5,380 bases of DNA, from contig JAGQSP010000180.1 of assembly GCA_020439485.1 (NCBI GenBank), positions 1-5,380 of the forward strand. The letters are read 5' to 3'. Both the position numbers and the translations under genes were made by a program. Every line of letters begins with the position of its first letter. The first letter of the stretch is position 1. This DNA comes from Acidimicrobiales bacterium (GTDB lineage: Bacteria > Actinomycetota > Acidimicrobiia > Acidimicrobiales > Poriferisodalaceae). This document shows positions 1 to 4,449 of this stretch, piece after piece. The notes below the pieces were generated by a model. It searched no databases, was not told the DNA's origin, and saw nothing but the letters and a program-made list of their open reading frames with translations.

Positions 1-14
1 CAGAAGGTCAGATG

Positions 15-23
15 GGAGGTGAG
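15..23 (+). promoter_or_regulatory. Shine-Dalgarno site deciding the first gene's start
   Basis: GGAGGTGAG is a near-complete anti-16S match, with its GGAGGT core nine bases before the ATG at 30. It overlaps the alternative upstream ATG at 12, and so argues against that start. Confidence 0.75.
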
Positions 24-29
24 TCTCTG

Positions 30-503
30 ATGACCATGGTGAAGGTCCAGTCGCGAGTTGAGGAGGCGAGGGCAAAGCTCCGGCTGTTGCCTGGCGAGTC
101 GATGCTGTGTGCATGTGCAAGCGCTGACGGCGCAGCCACCCAGCGCCTGAGAGCGGCAGACGTCGGGGGCTTCGTGGGCAGAGCACTCGCCAGACACAGG
201 GTGGGCCGCCCCCCTGACAATGGTGGCCGTGCAGCGACGTTCCCAAGCGGCAACTTCTATGTGTGTTTGACGAACCGCCGCATGGTCGTCACCAACGTGG
301 TGGCGCCCGCGATGAACCCGACTCGCATCCTGGCCGCGTACGACAAGGACGATGTGATCGCTCTGGTGTGGGACGAGGAGAGCGGCGATGGTGGGCACAG
401 CGACAAGGTCATCGTCGCGTTCGCTGACGGCACCGCCGTGAAGTTCCCCGTGGCGCACAACAACGAGTCCGAGTGCCTGCCTGAGAAGTTCCTCGAGTGG
501 TAA
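30..503 (+). CDS. Hypothetical protein, probable PH-like fold
   Basis: Encodes 157 residues with no function I can name. The start chosen is the ATG at 30, because a strong Shine-Dalgarno sequence (GGAGGTGAG, 15-23) lies just upstream. An in-frame ATG at 12 would put that site inside the gene, and the ATG at 36 is further from it. Residues 7-21 look helical and charged, and are followed by LPGES, a common entry to bacterial PH-like domains. Residues 76-90 (FYVCLTNRRMVVTNV) resemble the 'xxLTxRRLxVx' strand typical of YokE-like/bacterial PH domains. Residues 99-142 continue with alternating strands (ILAAYDKDDVIALVW, then KVIVAFADGTAVKFPV). There is no signal peptide or membrane segment, so it is probably cytoplasmic. 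Cysteines lie at 27, 29, 79 and 149 without a metal-site pattern. It converges on the LLM oxidoreductase gene. The fold is an inference from pattern; that the frame is coding is well supported. Confidence 0.82.
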   Translation: MTMVKVQSRVEEARAKLRLLPGESMLCACASADGAATQRLRAADVGGFVGRALARHRVGRPPDNGGRAATFPSGNFYVCLTNRRMVVTNVVAPAMNPTRILAAYDKDDVIALVWDEESGDGGHSDKVIVAFADGTAVKFPVAHNNESECLPEKFLEW

Positions 504-505
504 CC

Positions 506-528
506 GGCTGAGCCGCGGCGGCTCAGCC
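506..528. terminator. Perfect 9-bp hairpin between convergent genes
   Basis: GGCTGAGCC (506-514) and GGCTCAGCC (520-528) are exact inverted repeats around a five-base loop, GCGGC. The hairpin begins two bases after the TAA of the first gene, and its right arm contains the TGA stop of the LLM gene on the other strand. Because it is perfectly symmetric, it would fold in both transcripts. No T-tract follows on either strand, so it is at best a hairpin-only terminator of the kind often seen in high-GC actinobacteria, or a 3'-end stabiliser. Confidence 0.6.
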
Positions 529-1419
529 CTGGCGCAGCGGCACCATCACCTGCTCGACGAACCTGAGAATGTGTTCGGCGGTCTCCGGATGTCCGAAATC
601 CATCACGAAATGGCGAACGCCCAACTCAACGCGGTGTGAAAGCTCGTCCAGCAATGCCTGTGACTGTTGATCGTCGGTTGGCAGCGACCGCTCGAGGGTG
701 GTGCTGACCTCGATGTCCATCGGGTCGCGGCCGGCGGCCGCTGCCGAGGTCATGACTATGTCGAGTTTGCGGCGCCAGTCGTCGTCTGAGCCGCGCGACG
801 AGCCGTTCCAGATGTCTGCCTTGCGACCCACTAGGGGCAGCCCGACCTTCTCGCCGCTGGCACCGATACAAACCCGCGGAACCACCTCGGGCAGCGGAGG
901 TGCCGACGCCCCCGAGATCTGGAAATATCGACCCTGGTAGCTCGGTTCGTCCTCGGTCCACATGAGGCGGCAGATGTCGATGACCTCCTCCAGTTGGGCG
1001 AAGCGCACAGACGGTCGAGGAAACTCGTAGCCGTACGCCTCGTACTCGTGGTCGCGCCAGCCGGCGCCGATGCCCAGAACGAACCGGTTGCCCGACAACA
1101 CCTGCAGGGTTGCCGCCATCTTGGCCGTCAAGGCCGGAGGCCGGTAGCCGTGCCCCAGCACGTGGTGGCACAACTCGATGCCGTCGAACTTGGCCGCCAG
1201 CCACGTGAGTGTGGTCCAGGCTTCCATGAACGGATCGGTCTTGGCGTCGAAGCCATAGAAGTGATCGGCGATCCACAAACTGTCGAAGTGCTGAACCGCC
1301 GTCGGCAGAATGTGCTGCTCCTGGTACATGACGATCGGCTTGTGGTCGCTCCACCGGTTGCCGATGACGGGCGACAGCCAACCGAACCTGACCTGCCCTG
1401 GGTTGCGTTGCTCGGTCAT
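523..1419 (-). CDS. LLM-class flavin/F420-dependent oxidoreductase
   Basis: A 298-residue luciferase-like (bacterial luciferase superfamily) protein, full length for the family, expected to be a cytoplasmic TIM-barrel oxidoreductase using reduced flavin or coenzyme F420. Visible family landmarks are FDSLWIADHF (45-54) in the N-terminal barrel, RFVLGIGAGWRDHEYEAYG (112-130) followed by FPRPSVRFAQLEE (133-145), which is the classic LLM signature, LMWTE (152-156), PPLPEVVPRVCIGASGEK (174-191) and ADIWN (201-205). The start is the ATG at 1419, preceded by GGAG four bases upstream. The frame stays open for another 80 codons, but that part is arginine-rich, unlike the family, and lies over the start of the MFS gene. 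The gene is divergent from the MFS transporter (59-bp gap) and convergent with the first gene. The substrate cannot be read from sequence. F420 rather than FMN is an inference from resemblance to actinobacterial F420-dependent members. Confidence 0.95.
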   Translation of the reverse strand: MTEQRNPGQVRFGWLSPVIGNRWSDHKPIVMYQEQHILPTAVQHFDSLWIADHFYGFDAKTDPFMEAWTTLTWLAAKFDGIELCHHVLGHGYRPPALTAKMAATLQVLSGNRFVLGIGAGWRDHEYEAYGYEFPRPSVRFAQLEEVIDICRLMWTEDEPSYQGRYFQISGASAPPLPEVVPRVCIGASGEKVGLPLVGRKADIWNGSSRGSDDDWRRKLDIVMTSAAAAGRDPMDIEVSTTLERSLPTDDQQSQALLDELSHRVELGVRHFVMDFGHPETAEHILRFVEQVMVPLRQG

Positions 1420-1478
1420 TGCGCTCCGTTCTGGCTCGACCCGTCGATGCGATTGGGTCGTTACCGGGTCGATGGTCG
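1420..1478. promoter_or_regulatory. Divergent LLM/MFS control region with short repeats
   Basis: These 59 bases must hold the promoters, or at least the start signals, of both flanking genes. GTCGATG occurs at 1443-1449, 1468-1474 and 1475-1481; the last two are in direct tandem and the third contains the proposed MFS start codon. CGACCC (1437-1442) forms an inverted repeat with GGGTCG (1455-1460), and GGGTCG recurs at 1466-1471. I see no good TANNNT -10 element on either strand, so promoter positions are not assigned. The repeats are candidate regulator-binding sites, but motifs this short can arise by chance in GC-rich DNA. Confidence 0.4.
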
Positions 1479-2675
1479 ATGATGTCGGCTGTGGGGGAAA
1501 CCGCCGTTGGGCAACACAGGGTAGACGGGGCCCGGGCGTGGGTCGTCGCCGCAGCGGCGGCGGTCTCGACCTTTGCCGTGTTCGGCGTTGCCTACAGTTT
1601 CGGGGCGTTCTTTCGCGAGATGAGCGACGAATTCGGCACCAGCAGCAGCGCCACCGCATTCGTGTTCTCGCTCACCGTCAGCATGTCGTTCTTCTTCGGC
1701 TTGTTCACCGGCCGGTGGGCCGACCGCGTCGGACCTCGGCCGGTGGTGCTGGCGGCCGCGGCGTCGTTGTGCGCCGGCCTGTTGGCCACCTCCAGGGTCA
1801 GCTCCATCTGGTTGGGTTACCTGACGTGTGGGCTGGGTGTCGGCTTTGCGGTCGCGTGCGGCTACGTGCCGATGGTCTCCACAGTCGGCGGCTGGTTCGA
1901 GCGCAAGCGGGCTACGGCGCTGGGCGTCGCGGTGGCCGGCATCGGGCTGGGCACCCTTGCGGGCGCTCCCCTGGCAGCCAGCCTCATCGACTCCATCGGT
2001 TGGCGCGACACCTACGTGGTGTTCGGAATCGGCGGAGGACTGCTGCTGTTGTGCGTGGCCGCGGTTGCGCAGAAGGGTCCGGCGGCACCACCGGTGGCGC
2101 CGCCCAAGCCGTTGCGTGAGCTGGCCCGCGTGTCAGACTTCCGCAAGCTCTACATGTCGAGCCTCTCTGCGACCTTCGGGCTGTTCATACCGTTCGTGTT
2201 CATCGCCGACTATGCGTCTGACCGGGGTGCCAGCGACGGCTCGGCAGCGCTGCTGATCGGGCTGATAGGCGGTACCAGCGTTGTGGGTCGACTCGTGCTG
2301 GGCGGTATCGCCGACCGCGTCGGGGCCATAGGGCTCTACGTCGGTTCTTTCGCCACCATGGCGTTGGCCCATCTCATCTGGCTGACGGCTGGCGAGCGCT
2401 ACCCGCAACTGGTCCTCTACACCGTGGTGTTGGGGCTGGGATATGGCGGCTTCATCGCGTTGTCGCCTGCCGTGGTGGCCGAACGTATGGGGCTCGATGG
2501 CCTGGGTGGCGTGCTGGGCACCCTCTACACGTCGGCGGCGGTCGGCAGCCTGTGCGGGCCACCCATCGCAGGCGTGTTGATCGACGGCTTGGGCTATGGC
2601 TGGGCCATTGGGTTTGCCGCCGCCATGGCAGCGTTGGGCACCTCGTTCCTGATACCGCTGCTGCGCCCCTCCTAG
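1479..2675 (+). CDS. MFS transporter, monocarboxylate/oxalate-formate type
   Basis: A 398-residue inner-membrane carrier of the major facilitator superfamily, with 12 predicted helices at roughly 21-44, 58-78, 86-104, 108-132, 144-168, 175-197, 225-245, 255-275, 283-303, 308-333, 342-368 and 371-394. The cytoplasmic loop lies at 198-222. MFS motif A, GRWADRVGPRPV (78-89), joins helices 2 and 3, and a second copy, GGIADRVG (275-282), joins helices 8 and 9. GWFERKRATALGVAVAGIGLG (138-158), entering helix 5, matches the monocarboxylate-porter pattern, which points to small carboxylates as the substrate class; the actual substrate is unknown. The start is uncertain. ATG at 1479 or 1482 gives a normal N-terminus, no clear Shine-Dalgarno site is visible, and an in-frame TTG at 1419 would add 20 unneeded residues. 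It is divergent from the LLM gene, and its TAG overlaps the stop of the EamA gene. Confidence 0.94.
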   Translation: MMSAVGETAVGQHRVDGARAWVVAAAAAVSTFAVFGVAYSFGAFFREMSDEFGTSSSATAFVFSLTVSMSFFFGLFTGRWADRVGPRPVVLAAAASLCAGLLATSRVSSIWLGYLTCGLGVGFAVACGYVPMVSTVGGWFERKRATALGVAVAGIGLGTLAGAPLAASLIDSIGWRDTYVVFGIGGGLLLLCVAAVAQKGPAAPPVAPPKPLRELARVSDFRKLYMSSLSATFGLFIPFVFIADYASDRGASDGSAALLIGLIGGTSVVGRLVLGGIADRVGAIGLYVGSFATMALAHLIWLTAGERYPQLVLYTVVLGLGYGGFIALSPAVVAERMGLDGLGGVLGTLYTSAAVGSLCGPPIAGVLIDGLGYGWAIGFAAAMAALGTSFLIPLLRPS

Positions 2676-2683
2676 CGCGGCAG
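2658..2683. terminator. Hairpin spanning the overlapping convergent stops
   Basis: CTGCTGCGC (2658-2666) pairs with GCGCGGCAG (2675-2683) over nine positions with one G-U wobble in the plus-strand RNA, around the eight-base loop CCCTCCTA. In the minus-strand RNA the same position is a C-A mismatch, so the hairpin is stronger for the MFS transcript. It is built from the last codons of both convergent genes, with their stops at the loop edge. No T-tract follows. Confidence 0.4.
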
Positions 2684-3538
2684 TCGGGGACGCAGGCTCG
2701 CCGCCAACGTTCCGTACAACACCCCGGCGACGATCACCGCTGCCCCCACCATGGTCGTCGCCTCCGGAACCTCAGCGAATGCCAGCCATGCCCACAGGGT
2801 GGCCGCAACGGTCTCGACCGGAGTGAACAGTGCGACCTCCGACGACGGCGCAAATCGGGGCGCGTTGCTGTGGGCTATTCGACCGGCCGTGTTGAACAGC
2901 AGACCCATCGCCGCAGCACACAAGTAGGCCCGCACATCCAGGCCCAGCGGATCGGCGAATGGCGCCGTCATCAGCAACGTCGCGCCGGCGCTACCGGCCA
3001 GGCCCACGAAACGGCTGAGATCTGGGTTCCTTCGCCACACCACGATGCTGAGAGCAAACGCTGCGATTGCCGCCAGGGCGGTCAGGTCGCCGTCGAGCCT
3101 GGGGGCTCCGATCGATCCGCTGACCACGATCGCGACACCCAGCACGGTCACTGCTATGGCAGCCCACACGCGTCCTGGGGTCTGCTCGCTCAGGAACGCC
3201 CAGGCGAACAGTGCGGCCATCACCGGCGCCGACGCCACTATGGCTACGACGTTGGCGACATCGGTGCGGGTAACGGCGACGATGAAGGCGGTTTGACTGA
3301 CGCCGCCCAGAAGGGCCACCGAGGCGAACGCAGCCGGAGCGGCCCTGATCACGTCGAGCGGTTTCGTAGGCTCCAGACGCCTGTTGAGAACCAGGTAGAC
3401 AGGAAGCGAAACCGCTGCAACCAGGAAGGCCATGTCCACGCCGCCGGCATGAGACAGGCGCACGAAGAACGAGTCTGTCGACACCAGCAGCATGCCCACG
3501 GCCGCGAGTGCCCATCCCCTGTGGCGTGCTTCGGGCAT
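2672..3538 (-). CDS. EamA/DMT-family transporter
   Basis: A 288-residue membrane protein with the two-times-five-helix layout of the EamA (drug/metabolite transporter) superfamily, the usual length for that group. The first repeat covers about residues 8-142 and ends with the hallmark helix pair FAWAFLSEQTPGRVWAAIAV (111-130) followed by TVLGVAIVVSG. The second covers about 149-280 and ends with the matching AFAEVPEATTMVGAAVIVAG (253-272). Members move amino acids, metabolites or toxic compounds, usually outward; the substrate here cannot be told. The preferred start is ATG at 3538. It has TACGGT (3550-3545, minus strand) exactly where a -10 box would give a leaderless message, and also a weak GGTGA. 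GTG at 3574 would add 12 polar residues and leave only 19 bases to cysQ. The gene is divergent from cysQ, and its stop overlaps the MFS stop by four bases. Confidence 0.93.
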   Translation of the reverse strand: MPEARHRGWALAAVGMLLVSTDSFFVRLSHAGGVDMAFLVAAVSLPVYLVLNRRLEPTKPLDVIRAAPAAFASVALLGGVSQTAFIVAVTRTDVANVVAIVASAPVMAALFAWAFLSEQTPGRVWAAIAVTVLGVAIVVSGSIGAPRLDGDLTALAAIAAFALSIVVWRRNPDLSRFVGLAGSAGATLLMTAPFADPLGLDVRAYLCAAAMGLLFNTAGRIAHSNAPRFAPSSEVALFTPVETVAATLWAWLAFAEVPEATTMVGAAVIVAGVLYGTLAASLRPRLPR

Positions 3539-3544
3539 CGGGTC

Positions 3545-3550
3545 ACCGTA
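3545..3550 (-). promoter_or_regulatory. Candidate -10 box for a leaderless EamA transcript
   Basis: Read on the minus strand, TACGGT fits the actinobacterial TANNNT -10 consensus. Its last T is seven bases from the A of the ATG at 3538, so transcription would begin at the start codon. No -35 element is evident. TANNNT is a loose motif, and the exact spacing is the only strong point. Confidence 0.4.
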
Positions 3551-3564
3551 TCGAACAACTCGAT
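3550..3564. promoter_or_regulatory. Short palindrome in the EamA/cysQ gap, possible operator
   Basis: ATCGA (3550-3554) and TCGAT (3560-3564) are perfect inverted repeats separated by ACAAC. The site abuts the proposed EamA -10 box and lies about 30 bases before the cysQ start, so a bound regulator could affect both genes. Arms of five bases are short enough to be chance. Confidence 0.3.
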
Positions 3565-3589
3565 CCGCACCCACCTCGGCCGACGGGCC

Positions 3590-3595
3590 TACCGT
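3590..3595 (+). promoter_or_regulatory. Possible -10 box for cysQ, competing with the GTG start
   Basis: TACCGT fits TANNNT and ends seven bases before the in-frame GTG at 3603, but it overlaps the GTG at 3594. If it is the real -10, cysQ is leaderless and begins at 3603 with three fewer residues. The evidence is the motif and its spacing alone. Confidence 0.25.
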
Positions 3596-4349
3596 GTCAG
3601 ACGTGCAGAATTCGAACGATCACGCCGTAGCGTCCGCTATCGCCACCCTCGCGGGTGAGCTTCTGGTAAAGGTCCGAGCCGACATGGCCGAGGCTGAGCC
3701 ATCCGAGCGCAAGGATGCAGGTGATCAGCGGGCCCATGAATTCATCATGGAGCAGTTGCGAGCCGTCAGACCAGACGACGCCATCTTGTCCGAGGAGGGT
3801 CGTGACGATCTGGCACGCCTCGAGCACAAGCGGGTTTGGATCGTCGACCCCCTCGACGGCACACGCGAGTTCGGCGAGATCCCCAGAACCGACTGGGCTG
3901 TTCACGTGGCCCTCACCATCGACGGAGTTCCGGCGGCGGGAGCCGTAGCCCTGCCGGGTCTCGAGATGACGCTGTGCACCAATCCTGCGCCTGCCATGCC
4001 CGACGCGCACGGCGGGCCGCCTCGCGTCATAGCCAGCAGGTCGCGCCCGGGGCCCGCCGCCGAGGCAATCGCAGAAGCCCTTGGCGGAGAACTCGTTTTC
4101 ATGGGCTCGGCAGGCGCCAAGGCCATGGCCGTGGTGCGGGGTGAGGCCGATATCTATGCCCACACCGGTGGCCAGTACGAGTGGGACAACTGCGCTCCGG
4201 CCGCTGTCGCGCTGGCGTGTGGGCTGCATGCTTCTCGTCTGGATGGGTCTCCCTTGGTCTACAACAACGAGAATCCTTACCTGCCCGACCTGCTCATCTG
4301 TCGGCCCGAGTACGCCGCTGCCGCGATCGAAGCCGCTCGAGGTCTGTGA
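3594..4349 (+). CDS. cysQ: 3'(2'),5'-bisphosphate nucleotidase CysQ
   Basis: A 251-residue phosphatase of the inositol-monophosphatase/CysQ family, close in pattern to the mycobacterial enzyme. It hydrolyses 3'-phosphoadenosine 5'-phosphate (PAP) to AMP and phosphate, removing the by-product of the PAPS branch of sulfate assimilation in the cytoplasm. The Mg-binding motifs are intact: LSEEG (65-69, acidic ligand E67/E68), VWIVDPLDGTREF (81-93, ligands D85 and D88) and YEWDNCAPAA (195-204, ligand D198). FMGSAGAKAMAVVRGEADIY (169-188) and GLHASRLDGSPLVYNNENPY (210-229) are also typical of actinobacterial CysQ. Relatives of this type can also act on fructose-1,6-bisphosphate or inositol phosphates. 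The start is uncertain. GTG at 3594 fits the family's N-terminus; GTG at 3603 has TACCGT (3590-3595) seven bases ahead, as for a leaderless start; ATG at 3492 would run into the EamA gene. No sulfate-assimilation genes adjoin it. Confidence 0.96.
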   Translation: MSDVQNSNDHAVASAIATLAGELLVKVRADMAEAEPSERKDAGDQRAHEFIMEQLRAVRPDDAILSEEGRDDLARLEHKRVWIVDPLDGTREFGEIPRTDWAVHVALTIDGVPAAGAVALPGLEMTLCTNPAPAMPDAHGGPPRVIASRSRPGPAAEAIAEALGGELVFMGSAGAKAMAVVRGEADIYAHTGGQYEWDNCAPAAVALACGLHASRLDGSPLVYNNENPYLPDLLICRPEYAAAAIEAARGL

Positions 4350-4430
4350 GTCGACGCTGGTGTCCAGCTCTTAGCGACAACTGAGGTTCTTGCGCCGCCG
4401 CTCAGTGGGCTTGGGTCGGGTGTCCCACCC
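4350..4430. other. cysQ-DUF222 spacer with two small hairpins
   Basis: This spacer holds no gene. GCTGG/CCAGC (4356-4360 and 4364-4368, three-base loop) lies just after the cysQ stop and is a weak terminator candidate without a T-tract. GGGTG/CACCC (4418-4422 and 4426-4430, three-base loop) lies just before the proposed DUF222 promoter. Five-base stems are common by chance at this GC content. Confidence 0.25.
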
Positions 4431-4436
4431 CCTGTT

Positions 4437-4442
4437 TAGGGT
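4437..4442 (+). promoter_or_regulatory. Candidate -10 box upstream of the DUF222 gene
   Basis: TAGGGT matches TANNNT and ends seven bases before the GTG at 4450, a spacing compatible with a leaderless or nearly leaderless transcript. The same bases include AGGG (4438-4441), eight bases before the GTG, which could instead act as a Shine-Dalgarno site. Sequence alone does not separate the two readings. Confidence 0.35.
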
Positions 4443-4449
4443 TTGTGGC

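Noticed and set aside
1420..1659. An 80-codon upstream extension of the LLM oxidoreductase
   Set aside because: It is arginine-rich, matches nothing in the family, and overlaps the start of the MFS gene. The family homology begins just after the ATG at 1419, which has its own ribosome-binding site.
1310..2119. A 269-codon plus-strand frame overlapping the LLM and MFS genes
   Set aside because: It is an arginine/glycine-rich shadow out of frame with the MFS gene, without hydrophobic helices or motifs.
3492..3593. An upstream ATG extending cysQ by 34 codons
   Set aside because: It would overlap the 5' end of the divergent EamA gene, and the added residues do not resemble the CysQ N-terminus.
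2552..3658. A 368-codon open frame on the plus strand antisense to the EamA gene
   Set aside because: Its translation is rich in Arg, His, Gln and Gly with no domain pattern, as expected for the complementary strand of a high-GC gene. The minus-strand frame gives a clear ten-helix transporter.
3597..4229. A 210-codon minus-strand frame antisense to cysQ
   Set aside because: It is a shadow of cysQ with no motif; the plus strand carries intact metal-binding motifs.
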